Positions 1 through 11,332 of a DNA stretch of 64,000 bases are shown in pieces. The number at the start of each line of letters is the position of its first letter. The stretch's first letter is position 1. Origin of the DNA: Epiperipatus broadwayi (lineage: Eukaryota; Onychophora; Udeonychophora; Euonychophora; Peripatidae); contig JAQFVV010012420.1 of assembly GCA_028023455.1 (NCBI GenBank), forward strand, positions 3,472,001-3,536,000, in the 5' to 3' direction. The position numbers and the translations under genes were made by a program. The notes under the pieces were generated by a model. It worked only from the letters and a program-made list of their open reading frames with translations, was not told where the DNA came from and ran no database searches.

Positions 1-3000
1 ATTATTTAAAGTAATAGCGCATTATCGGAGTTCAACTTCCGGTGAAACATGAATCGCGTAACTTCAAAATCATGTTAAATAAATCCGCATAAAAAGAGAC
101 CCAGGTGTATTCATTTTAAAAGAAAAATTACGAGCTATTTAGAAATAACTAACAAGAACTCATTAATCCCTCCCTCTATTTCACAGCAGGATATAGAAGA
201 AGTTCGTAAGACTGGCTTTGATTGGCATTTATAAATAAAAATTAAGTGAAAATATAAAAATATCATTAAAATTAAATTATAACCGCATTAAATTATTAAA
301 ATAATAAGACGCATGAGTTGGATGAAAAAATCTATAGTAACAATAATTTGGATTGCAGAGAATCGACACAAAGAAAATAATTATTAACTTAACATACTCA
401 CCGATTGGTAAGTTAAAAGAGATTTAAAATAAAGAGAACATTAATTTTAAAGAGTTAGAATTTTGAATTTAGGTACTATGATTATAATTACTTTGGGCTG
501 GTTACCTCAGCATTATGGAATGAAGTACTGATTGAATCTTCTGTGGCAGGCGACATTCTTTGATGGCATTGATCGGCAGGAGCTACATTTCGGCACGGTG
601 AAGAGTCGCGCTGAAGATGGAGGAGAAGGTGGCTTAGGCCCTTCAAAATTAAACAGACGTGAAGTCGGTTAGTGACTATTGACCGAACTCTGACACAATA
701 GATTTTTGGCCCTATTTATACAAACTTTGAGTTATTCAAAGAATGTTTTTAATTAAATTTCTTAACTCTTAATTAATCTTGAATTTACAGAAATATTTTC
801 TCTATTGTTAGTGGAGATGCAATCACTAGATAACTGTCCAAAAATAAATTCGAATCAATTTCCAGATTGGAAATAGATTTGATAAAAAAAATGTTAACTA
901 AAATCAATTAGCTTTGTTTTAAATTTTACTTTAATTTAAAAATTCCTTTTTAATCATGAAACAAAGTAATGTTCCCACCCCTTTAATTATTATTGGATAG
1001 TCGGCGATTGCATTTTCCATCTTGAATTTTTATGTAGTTTTATAACAAAAAATAATTACAAAATAAATAAGATATAATCAAAGAAAAAAAATACAAAATT
1101 ATTTATAATATTTGTTTGCGCTTTTATATATATAAAAATTCTGTTAATATATGTATATATCTGAGTTGCAGCTAGAAAAGTCAATATTTAAAAAGAACTT
1201 TTATTTAAAATTTATATTTATAACTTTTATAGTCGCTTCTCAGAAACATATGTATAATTTACATACATATGACAAAAAAAAAGCAGGATGAAACGTGGGC
1301 TGTGGTAGAGCAGTGAAAGTCAATCTTAAACTAAGGTTAACTGTTTCAATATAGAGAGAGAGTTTAGTGTACATGAATAAAATTAAAAAAGGACTAAATA
1401 AAATTTAATTAGAAGCACAAGATGAATAATATATTGACACAATTTGTGCTGTAATTTAAAAGTAGTCAAATGAAGAATTAAAATTACTTTTTTGTAAAAA
1501 TTAAAAGCATTGTTTTGATTTTTGAATTACTAATTTGAAAGGTAACTAACTAAATTTTGATTATTCATGTTTTTAAATACTGTAAAAAAAACCTGGTATA
1601 ATGAGTATATATTTTTGGCCAATTAATATGTAAACATTATTTTTTGTATTAGCATTAATTAGAATGTAAATACTTGGAAAAACAATCGTACATTTTAGCA
1701 TCTGTAAAAACCCTATAATTGGGGAGAGGGAGGGTAGAAAGTTTGGATTGAAATTAGCCTGAATCAAAAATAATGTGTTTTGTTTTTGAAATGTCTGGTG
1801 TAGATGAAATGGATTGTGGTCATCTATGAATCCATTCTTTGCTAAAGTTTTAACAACAGATTGCTTCATCTAGAAATCTTAATATATTTAGTTTAATATA
1901 TGTAAATTTGAATATTAGATAGTTAAATCCAGATTTAGAATTGAAGATATTATATAAAAAAAATTTGATTTGACGATAACAAAACTGTAATGCACAAAAA
2001 TCACCATGTAACAAATAATAACGGGTTCTGCAATTAGTTAAATATCCAAAAAAAAATTTGGATAAGTTGGCAAAGGGAAAAAAATAGCATTGTACACAAT
2101 TTATAGGTAGAAATTTGTTAAGATAATGTTATGTTTAAAGATAGTAATGATGAAAATATAATTTTTTTTATCTTTATGAGGGATTCAAAGATAATACCAA
2201 AAGGTTATTTTGGTGAGATAGAATGACTGCTAATATTGTAAACTAAATGAAGAGAAACAATAAAATGAAAATGATGAAACTACATCAAAATAAAGTAAAA
2301 TAGACTTCTTTTGAGAGAATTTTAAATCAAGAACTGAGGAGAGGAATGATGAAAAATGTGAATTGTTTGAGTAGGAAGATGATAGACAGTTCAGTATGAG
2401 TATTTAAATTAGGCTGTTGATTTAGGCATGGACTAGAAAGTGAATTAGCCAATTACAAATTACTTGTGAAAAGATTATTCGCAAGACTCCATTCAGGGAT
2501 TTGAAAAGAAGTATACTTCTTAGTTTCAGAAACTGAAATTCAGCCTGACTAGACTCAGAAGTGGATCAAAACTTGTTCACTGTAATAAAAATGATATCCC
2601 TATTATAAGAGACAAAGGATTTGTAAATAAAGAATCCCAGATATGAAATATGTGGTTTGGGAGGATGTAAAATGCTACTGATATGGTGATTATAAGGTTT
2701 AAACTTTCAAAAAACTGAGTGATGCCTCATAAATATTAAAAATAAATACTGGTGAAATTTAAAACTAAGAATTTTTCTTATATCATGATCTGTGGACAAA
2801 TTTAAAATGAATTTAGAGTCTGTCTATTTGTTCAAGTGAATGAGCTTTAGATTGTGTACAGAGAACTTTAGAGATATATGCAATTCCTGTTTTATGAAAT
2901 AAGATTACCATTTGATTTGTAATATGAGGAGTGACTTGGATTTTGGAGATGACTAAATCAAATACTAGTACATTGCCCTTTACTAAATGGTTCAAAGTTA

Positions 3001-3539
3001 GAACTTGATCACAAACATGACAGCCAAAAGTTCTTAGAGGTGGAAGAAGACAAAACCACGGAAATAAAAGATAAAAAAATAACATACATATTATTATCGT
3101 TTTTTTTTTTTTTGAGGGAGTGAATATTAATTATTGCTTAATAAAATTGTGAAAGAATAAAAGAATTAAGCAAAATTAAATTTTCATAATAGTGTTAGTA
3201 TCTGAATAAAATAAATATGGGGATAGGTCAATTAAAATAGTAATGCAAACTTAATCTATATGTATAGAAATACAGTATTAGTAGTTTTACTTTGAAAGTA
3301 TTAAAATTAGTTTTTTTTTTTTTTAAAGTTAAAACATAGTTTTGCATTTTTTGATTACTACTTGAAAGTAGTTATTATATCACTTTAATTAGACATGTTT
3401 TTATTACTTTGAAGAAAATAGATGGGCTGGTTTTATTCTTGTTAATTTTACTTTTAACTAATTAAAGTGTTAAAATAATTATATATATATTGAAATGCAC
3501 ATGCGGACACACACGTATATTTTAATTTTCATTTTTAAG
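1..3539 (+). other. Upstream CABIN1 intron (partial), no exon seen
   Basis: This stretch precedes the first recognisable exon. It should be intron, because the exon at 3540 starts inside the conserved protein and vertebrate CABIN1 has roughly 1,300 residues before this point. I searched by eye for the preceding conserved block (the TPR-like region just before the VYFRLHAS motif) and did not find it. The sequence is AT-rich with poly-A and poly-T runs. The only compositionally different part is a GC-richer patch at about 480-710, listed separately. Confidence 0.6.
480..712. other. GC-richer patch of unknown nature
   Basis: About 230 bases stand out from the AT-rich surroundings by richer G+C content and by lacking long A/T runs. 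Short open stretches exist on both strands, but none matches a protein I recognise and no convincing splice borders were found. It could be a transposon fragment, an unrecognised exon or a regulatory element. Nothing in the sequence decides between these. Confidence 0.3.
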
Positions 3540-3685
3540 GTATATTATCGAACACATACTTCAATGTTAAAGTATTTGCAAAGTCATTTGAATGGTGTGG
3601 ATTATGATTTGCTAGAAAAATATATAAGAGATGCAGCTGAAGGTCCATTCGCTAATTTTAGGGAAAAAGAATCTGAAAAAGAAAG
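3540..3685 (+). CDS. CABIN1: CABIN1 internal exon (TPR-region end)
   Basis: This is the first exon of calcineurin-binding protein cabin-1 seen in the window. CABIN1 is a large TPR-containing scaffold of the HIRA/UBN/CABIN1/ASF1a complex that deposits histone H3.3, and in vertebrates it also inhibits calcineurin and MEF2. The acceptor ends in ...TTTTTAAG and the exon opens in phase 0 with VYYRTHTSMLKYL, matching VYFRLHASILKLL of vertebrate CABIN1. The block AAEGPF near the exon end is identical to the vertebrate protein. The exon encodes 48 codons plus two bases. The donor is AG|GTTGGA, weaker than usual, but the split codon (AG + A) joins in frame to the next exon at 3788. Reading on past 3685 gives a stop within a few codons, which supports the splice. 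Confidence 0.9.
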
Positions 3686-3787
3686 GTTGGATTGAATATT
3701 TAATATGTCTAATTTTTTGTTTTTTTACTTTTATTAATTCTTATTTGCTATATATTTGTACTAATTTTTATTTACAATATATTGTAG
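3686..3787 (+). other. CABIN1 intron, 102 bp
   Basis: A short intron with donor GTTGGA and acceptor TATTGTAG. The reading frame is restored exactly across it (2 + 1 bases). Its small size contrasts with the 20-kb and more than 37-kb introns downstream in the same gene. The interior is T-rich with a run of T near 3715-3730. Confidence 0.8.
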
Positions 3788-5681
3788 AGAAGACATTTTA
3801 CATTCTGTTGATATTCAAGTGGCTTCTGTACCTACCACATCCCTCACTACTTCAGCAATAAATAAAAAGAAAAAGTCTTCTTTATATACAGTAACGCCAA
3901 CAGATCATGATTATTTACGTCATTTAAGCAAAGAAAGTTCTTCAAAGTCTGATGCTGAAAGCTCTGTTGATGTCGCTGAAGTATGGACCAAACGTATACC
4001 TGGATCTGAGTTGAGTGATTCACAGGATAAGCAAGTTAAACTGGTTTTGCAATCTATTCTTATGGAAGTGTCTGAGAAAATAAAAAAAGAAAGCTGTGAT
4101 GATGTATCTTCAGTGCCATCAAAATCTGAAGATGCTATTCCTTCATCATCTGCCAGTGTAGAGCAAATATCAGAATTGCCGATGGATGATGTTGATATTA
4201 AATTGGAATCAGTTGTTAATCAGAATAATCCAGTTTCTAATGGAGAAGTAAAAGTTGGGAAAACAACTGACGTTGTCAATGAAAAAAATAAACCAAATAA
4301 ACTTGATTTTGTCAGTGAACAAAGTACCTCATTAGCAGTTTCTAATAATGTAGAAAATACAAATGATGAAAGCAAGCTGGTGACGAATGTGGCAGTCGAT
4401 AATCTGACAATAGTACAATCATCTCTAGAAGATAATCCTGACATAATAATAGAGATTATTGAACCTCCTATCTCATCAATAGAAGTGACAACTGAAAGTA
4501 GGAATCAGGAGTGTCCTGATGTTCTAATATCAGAAGTGAATGTTAAGGAAAATCCTCAGGATTTGAGTTCCAGTATTTCCACACAAGAACCAAATAGTGA
4601 AAATGCTCATCTTGGTGAGAATGAAGATCCTACTGCATTTAAAGATATTGGAATCATCAAGTGGGCTATGGCTGAGGACTATGAGGATACTAAAAAAAAA
4701 TCACCAAGGTCTCGAGCATCTAGTACCGATCAGTCTTTAGGTGGACAAATATCTCCTCGTTTTCCTGGAGTTGATAAAAAACGTATCGTGTTTGAACTTG
4801 AAGAAATGGTGGTTATTCGAAATGAAGATAGTGATAATGAAAAAGAAAGTGATTCATTACTGTCTCATGAAGTTGAAATTACTACTCAGCCAACTGAAAG
4901 CTCAAAGGCATTTAATCTCAAGAAACCTCACTCAGATGATTCTTCTTCAGATTCATCCATGGATTCTTCTTTATTAAGTAGTGAAGGTAGTGATATTGAT
5001 TCTTCATCAGATTCTTCTTACTCATCAAAGAAATCTGAATCAAATAAAGAATTACCAAAACCTTCTGTCAAACCAGCATCTATTTTTGGTAAAAAAACGC
5101 CAGAAGATACTTCTAAATTAAATCTTTCTAAAAATAAATGTAAAGAAAATGAAGTAGAAATGATTGATCTTACTCTAGACTCAAGTAACGAAGAACCACC
5201 AAAACTCAGTAGTATATTTCAAAAGAATTCTAATAAAATTGATGTAAGAACTGGAGGATATGTCAGTGAGAAAAATTTTGTATCAAATAGTTATAAACCT
5301 TTATGTCTTAATGATAAAGTTAATGAGAAAAAACTTTATAAAAAAATTGACAAAAATGAACGAGGTGTAGTTAGAAGTCTTGAAGGTACTTCAATTTTAA
5401 AAAAAGAAATTGACAAAAGAGAATCTTTGACTACTAGTAAAGTACCAGATATAATTAAAAGGAAAGAAGAAATTAGTTCAAAATTAGTGGTAAAAGATAA
5501 TGCGAATGAGTTGTCAAGCAAAAGAAGGAAGACTGAAGATGAAATTGATGTAAGTTCTCGACATATTGAATTGATGAAAAGATGCATTCAGGCTCTAGAT
5601 ACATGTTTGCAGCGATTTCCACAACATTATAAATCTTTATATCGTTTGGCATTCTGTTATTTCAATTTTGCAAAATTAAAG
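3788..5681 (+). CDS. CABIN1: CABIN1 large exon with long disordered linker
   Basis: A 1,894-base exon coding about 631 residues. The start (EDILHSVDIQ) and the block YTVTPTDHDYL match vertebrate YTATPIDHDYV. The last 40 residues (RFPQHYKSLYRLAF) are almost identical to vertebrate CABIN1. Between these anchors lie roughly 530-580 residues of low-complexity, Ser/Glu/Asp/Lys-rich sequence, much longer than the equivalent vertebrate linker as I recall it. A serine/aspartate run lies at about 4930-5035, of the kind CK2 phosphorylates. Hydrophobic-acidic patches resembling SUMO-interaction motifs lie at about 4438-4470 (IIIEIIE) and 5163-5190 (IDLTLDSS). The exon ends in phase 0 at AAG|GTATCA. The true exon start is the AG acceptor at 3786-3787; the open frame continues 5' of position 3819 to that acceptor. 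Confidence 0.92.
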
Positions 5682-5759
5682 GTATCATATCTAATTAATT
5701 TCATAATTTTATTTTAAAAAATGAAAGTGTGTGTAATTATATGTAATAAAATCTTTTAG
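5682..5759 (+). other. CABIN1 intron, 78 bp
   Basis: A short phase-0 intron with donor GTATCA and acceptor ATCTTTTAG. Reading through it reaches a stop at about 5717, whereas splicing restores the conserved sequence FAKLK + NEQWARD, matching the vertebrate order. Confidence 0.85.
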
Positions 5760-5873
5760 AATGAACAATGGGCCAGAGATTTGATGTTGGGAACTACTTT
5801 ACCATGGCAGAATTATTCCCATATGCCAAGTCAAGGATTATTTCATGAAAGAAAACAAGCTAACTTTTTTAAT
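5760..5873 (+). CDS. CABIN1: CABIN1 internal exon ([14 protein letters not shown])
   Basis: A 38-codon exon, phase 0 at both ends. The translation contains [15 protein letters not shown] and [18 protein letters not shown], collinear with vertebrate CABIN1 QWARDVLLGSSIPWQ and HMPAQGLFCERNKTNFFN. The acceptor is ATCTTTTAG and the donor is AAT|GTAAGTA, a consensus-quality site. The next exon continues with GIWRIP, which in vertebrates directly follows NFFN, so no exon is missing between 5873 and 25990. Confidence 0.95.
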
Positions 5874-8564
5874 GTAAGTAAATATTTTTATTTAAGGATT
5901 TTATCTATATAATAATACCTCTGTATTTCCAAGTCATGCTGCATCTAATGAAATTCACATATAGTAGTGAACTATATTATATGCATTTTTAAAATGTACA
6001 CAAATTATTACATATGTGTATAATGCACATATAGATGGATGAGTGTGTATCCTGTATATGCACAGAGAATGACAGGAATTAAAATGTAGGAAAAAAAAAT
6101 TTTTATATGTTAATTTCTAATTTTTTTATATTTTTATTTACAATTTAAATTCGAATATGTATAACTGAAATTACAGATGCAGGGAAGTTTTGTATATTTA
6201 TTTTTGAAATTTATTAGTTATATGTTTTCAAGAATAACACGTTTAATATTTTCATCAAAATTATAAGGATTACTAGAGCACACAAGTTGTCTTTATATAT
6301 AGCAGGGGTGCATTAGGTAATAAGAACCACATGTAATATTTTTCATATATTTTTGAATGATCAAGAGCTGCCTTAGTTACTTATAGAATTAATTTTGGCA
6401 GGAGCAACACAGTTATCAAATTTTTAAATACTTTTTACCAATCAAATATGATAAAAATCTATTTTAACATTTTTTTTGACTGGTACCATTTAAAAGCTTC
6501 AAATATAAAGTTTCAAAGTATATTTTTTAAAGTATTTATGAAATAAAATATTCTAATATTGATACATATTATACTATTGTAGAATATTAATATTAAAGTT
6601 TAGAGAAAATAGCAATAAAAACTAATCTTCATATTGTCTCGGGAATCACATAGAATAACTTTGGTAGCTTCATACGGCTCATGAGCCTCAGTTTGCCCAC
6701 TTGGTCTATAGTATTATAATTTATATTTTAAAAACAGGCATATAAGTTTAATTTTATTATTAGTGAAGCAGATGATTGATTTAATTGCAACTTTTTTCTT
6801 AATTTTTTTTTTTTATCTTGAGAATATATTAAGTTTTTATAACAATTCTGATTTTATATATATATTTTAATTTTGCCAATTATAATTTTTATTTGATAGG
6901 CATTATCAAATTTCATAATACAAATAGTGTTTTTGAATTTATTATGGGATATAGGGCAAAGATTAAATTTGTCTGTATTTAAGCTGAATTAGTTATATTA
7001 CTGACACATGTGATTTTACTATCATCCTTTGATTGAAACTATAGATAGATATGCTTAAATATTGTCAGGATATTTTAGAAGTTATTGATCAAGCTTCTAC
7101 AGCTCAACTCAGATCATTTTATCTTAGCTCCCCTATGATTTTTTTAACTCATCAAAACCTTACACCTTCTCTTTTCCTTAGTAAGATCTACCAATCTTTT
7201 TTTTCTTCTATTTTTCTTTGTTCTCACTTTTTACATTTTTTATCCCTGTATTCTTTATAATTTTTGCCCTGTATAGTTTTGTGTAGTGGTGGAATGTCAC
7301 TCTCTGGAGCATAATATCCTTGGATCTTTTCTCATTCTGATACTTCTGATGTTCAAACTGTTATGAACTCCTGAGCAATAAAGCCATTTGATTATTTTAT
7401 TTTTACAGTATTTTCTATCTTTTATTTTCTGTTCAGTGTCTTTTCTTTTTTCTTAATTTCTTTGTTAAATAATCTGTTTTCATTTTGTTTATTCTTTCAA
7501 CATCTTGATATTTTCTTCATCCTTTTTTCCTTTTTCTAATTGTTCAACTCCTATTCCCATATAAAGCAAAATAGAACACTTATAATGCTTCTTTTTTAAT
7601 TCTTACTTTAAAGGACCACAGAATAAATTTTTAGCTTATTAAAAATCTCTTTCTCATCCTAATTTATTTATTATATTCATTATCACTTAAACAAATTTCC
7701 ATGAATTTGAAAGTACTAATTTATTGTACATATTTTTTTTTAACTACATTTTCTAATTTTTTACTCTTTCGTTAGTAGTAGTACTGAATCATTATGTTTA
7801 AATGCATTTGATATTTTTCACAAAAGATTAGTATATATCAAAATAAAACATTTTATAATTTTTTTAGCTTTTATTTCATATCTATATTAACTAAAATATG
7901 TAGTTGGTAACTTAATATGAGATTGGAGTCATAACTTTATTATTTAAAAACTTTTAAACCATTAACTTAAATAACATAATGGAAATAATGTTCTGGATGA
8001 ATGTGTGCAATTTGATGTTCTTTAATGACATAGAGCAATAATGAAAATTTAGGTTGAGGATCTGATTGATATTACCCATTAGTGTTATTTGATTATTCGG
8101 GCTTATAGAGTTGTTAAAACATAGAGTGGATTAAACGCTATTAATTCTAATGAGATTCATATTTGAAAGAAATAGATTGGTGTTATTAAATATTCTGTTA
8201 AAATATTTATTATAAGAGCATAGGATATTTGCCATTTATTTACATCTATTATTATTATGAGTATTTTTCATTTTAAAAAGTGTGATAATATTAAATTCAT
8301 AAAACATAGCTAATTAAAGAATTGATCTGTTAGTCTTGTGAAATTATTTTGTTATTTCTGTGTATCCTTTACAGTCTGAAATACCATAGCATTTCTTTTC
8401 ACTAGTATTAAATCATTTATGAATTTGTGCCCTTCAAGTTGAGGAATGGCAAATTCTAACACTCAATGTTTATAGATTGCAATTGTTCTATTACTTCTGG
8501 TGCTCAAACTTCTTGTCCGAAATTTACTTGTAATTATATGTTGGACTATTTTCATCATCTAGAT
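5874..8564 (+). other. Start of 20.1-kb CABIN1 intron, no feature seen
   Basis: This is the 5' end of the intron running from 5874 to 25989. The stretch is AT-rich. From about 7150 to 7560 it is markedly T/C-rich on the plus strand, which may be the reverse side of a decayed Lys/Glu-rich coding region such as a retroelement ORF1, but no protein is recognisable. The 69-codon open frame at 7051-7260 shows no similarity I know. Confidence 0.5.
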
Positions 8565-9067
8565 CAGGGATAGGCAAACTTTTTAATACCAAAGAGCCAT
8601 TTTGTGCCCTCTCCCCAAGCATTAAAGAACCGCAAGGAAGGAGGTGAAAAATATGGTCATGAAAAATAATAATTTCTGAATGTCTGTACATATATTTGAA
8701 CATTTATTTTAGTAATAGAAAATGTGTATACATTCTAATGAAAATAAAAATTCTCTTAAAAATAAATAAATAAGAACAAAAAATTATTTTGGTAGATTGA
8801 TTTATTTACAAATTTTTAATATTTAAATATTCATCATATGCAATAATTACTATTCTATAATAAGACTGAATTCAAGAAATAATATTGTCATGTGCATTTT
8901 TTCTCTTCTAGAGATATCAAAATATTTATTTACAAATTACAAGAGAAAATAATATTTATTTACAAATTACAAGAGAAAATAAAAATTGTATTTATGTTTA
9001 TCAAGAGCCATGAAATTGGGATCAAAGAGCTATATTTGACTCACGAACTGCAGTTTGCTGACTCCTT
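8565..9067. mobile_element. Non-autonomous hAT transposon, 503 bp
   Basis: The left end reads CAGGGATAGGCAAACT and the right end is AGTTTGCTGACTCCTT, its approximate inverse. The flanks are ATCTAGAT (8557-8564) and ATCTAAAT (9068-9075), an 8-bp target duplication with one mismatch. The ends and subterminal words such as AAGAGCC fit the hAT superfamily (SPIN/Charlie-type ends CAGGGGTNGGCAAACT). It is too short and AT-rich inside to encode a transposase, so it would depend on a helper elsewhere. It sits in the CABIN1 intron. Confidence 0.85.
8921..8980. repeat. Exact 30-bp tandem duplication inside the hAT element
   Basis: Bases 8921-8950 are repeated without a change at 8951-8980 (unit begins AATATTTATTTACAAATTAC). 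The duplication is internal to the hAT element and probably arose by slippage. Confidence 0.9.
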
Positions 9068-9075
9068 ATCTAAAT

Positions 9076-11159
9076 GATGGAAATAGTACAACTTACAATT
9101 ACATTTGATTATGTATTTATTTACTGTTTATGTTTAAATCACTATCTATACTTATTATAAAAGTAATTGCCAATATTTCTTTTCACCAAAAAACTATTAC
9201 CAAAAAACATCACATGATCCCAATTTGCACTATTGAAAGGTGTATTGAACTATACATTCCTGTCTCATTATTAATGTAGTTTCATAATTTAAATAAGATT
9301 TTCTACCTATTGGATTTTTGGGGGAATTTTTTAAGATTCCATTTTCTTGTTATTGTACTATCATTACCTCAATTTTTATTTTTCATTTTGAACTTCATAA
9401 AGAATAGTTATTATACTTAACAACAAAGTCTATATATATTTTATATTTAATAAAGAAATTTTTAAAATTAAAAAAAAAATAAAATTCAAAGTTAATGTGA
9501 ATCAAAAACTCTTGTTTTTAAAAATTCTAATTTTTGTCCATATAGATTTTATATACACTTATTCTTATTCCACAGCAGTTTATGTCAAGTTATTAAAGAT
9601 GAGAATATTGTTGTTAGATGTAAGATTACATTAATGTTTTAAAATAATGTTGCACAAGCATGTTGTATGTCAGCAATCTCCATATTCTTACTGAATGCAT
9701 GCTGAATAAGTGCACAAATTATTGGCCAAAATATCATTTAAATGTTTTTCAAAAAAAAAAAAAGTGGAAAAAAATCTCACATTACTTTCAGACTGGAAAA
9801 TCAAAAGTTTGCTACAAGTATATAAAATTGAATACTCTATGTGTGTTGATGTGCATTTTTTAAACAATCTCTTCAGCTCTATATAATTAAGATATACAAT
9901 ATTGATAATAGTGGTAATTTATATTTGCTTTTAAATTATTTTTTTAATTTCAGATATATATTTTTTTCACTATCATTCTTGTTTATTTTATTCAATTTGT
10001 GTTGTTTTTGAAACTGATATTTAAAATATCAAAAATACTTTTGTTACATTATAAATTATGATTATAGAGGTGTATTAATCAGAAACTAAAATATTTAAAA
10101 TTCCTATTCATACAGTGTACTAAGAAATGCTTACATTTTTTTATTGAATGAAATTATGTAACAAGTAAAAAAATATAGTCTTAAGTTTTATGAAAAATGC
10201 TTAATATTATCCTCATGTTCCTCAAATCTAATATTTGATTGTATATGTTATATTAATTGAATAATGACTGTTATCTAGAAACAGTATTTATACAATGAAT
10301 CAAACCTGGCCTTCTAAAAAGTGCAAATAATCTATAACTATTTCATTTATGTTAGGAAAAGGTAGATTAGCTAATGGGATTTTTTAGGTAATCATGACAA
10401 ATAAAACTAAATAATGTGTCTTTTGACTGTACAACATAGTTCCACTCATCCTTGTCCAATTCTATTGTTTGCTGTAGCACTCTTGCTGCATTGTAACATT
10501 CACATCAGGAAATAGAGGCTTTGAAATAGAAGGTCACCCAAAAATATTCTGCTTGTGGTGTTTATAATTAATATTGATAGACTGTAATATTCAAATAAGT
10601 GTTTGTACTTTGCAGTGTTCTGTAGAGGAGGAGGAATATTTTTTCTTCATAATGTCCTCCAAGTAAATATTAATTTTTGATTACAGATTTTGCTTTTCCA
10701 TTTTTAATGAATATGGTTATTATTCTCAATGATTATCAATCTTAAAATATTATAAAGTCATTCATTGATAATATTTGTTAATTAAGAATTTTTCTTTTTT
10801 TTTTTTTTTTTTTTTTTAGGAGAGGGGGGTAATTAATTTTGAGATTTGTTATGCTTTAAAAATTCTATTAATTGTTAAATTATTTCTAACATATATTTGT
10901 CAAAGTTATTATAGTACAACAGTTTATGTGCCTGGATTGAACCTTTTTAACCCCCCTTTTTATTAAAATTGTGAGTTAAAGTAGGAATAAACTATTTTAA
11001 TAAACAAACTTGTTCATTACATGGAAGTTGGTAGCATAATTCAGTTCATGTGATAGATTAATAAATTTTAATTATTTTATTTCTATGGAAAATAACTTGT
11101 GATTTGATACAAAAGAAATGTAGTTACAAAGAAGATAAAGTGAAGAAGTACACATGTAT
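9076..11159 (+). other. CABIN1 intron, no gene seen
   Basis: AT-rich sequence with homopolymer runs, including about 27 T at 10793-10819. A slightly less AT-rich patch at about 10430-10640 matches nothing I can name. No terminal repeats or target duplications were noticed. Confidence 0.5.
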
Positions 11160-11300
11160 ATTTGAAACTGAAGTAGAAGTCACCGTAACTTCCAATGAGT
11201 TATGTAATATAAATAAACTGTTAAAAAACAAAGTGATACCACTTCTCTTTTAGCATTTGTTGATATTTATGCTTAGTTTATTCCTGTAATTTTAAATGAG
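11160..11300 (+). repeat. Dispersed repeat module X, copy 1
   Basis: About 140 bases that reappear in the same orientation at about 24380-24505. Shared words include TTTAGCATTTGTTGATATTT and GCTTAGTTTATT. In this copy X lies before the longer module Y; in the other copy it lies after Y. Confidence 0.75.
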
Positions 11301-11332
11301 AAAATGAATTTGATCTATTATATATATTGCTC

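Noticed and set aside
2813-3085. Minus-strand 90-codon frame with LRTFGCHV, similar to part of copia integrase/RT linker
   Set aside because: Only a five- to seven-residue resemblance; the rest does not follow the copia pattern and no flanking pol motifs were found.
3631-3861. 76-codon plus-strand frame overlapping the CABIN1 intron
   Set aside because: It is a different frame from the conserved protein and crosses both splice sites.
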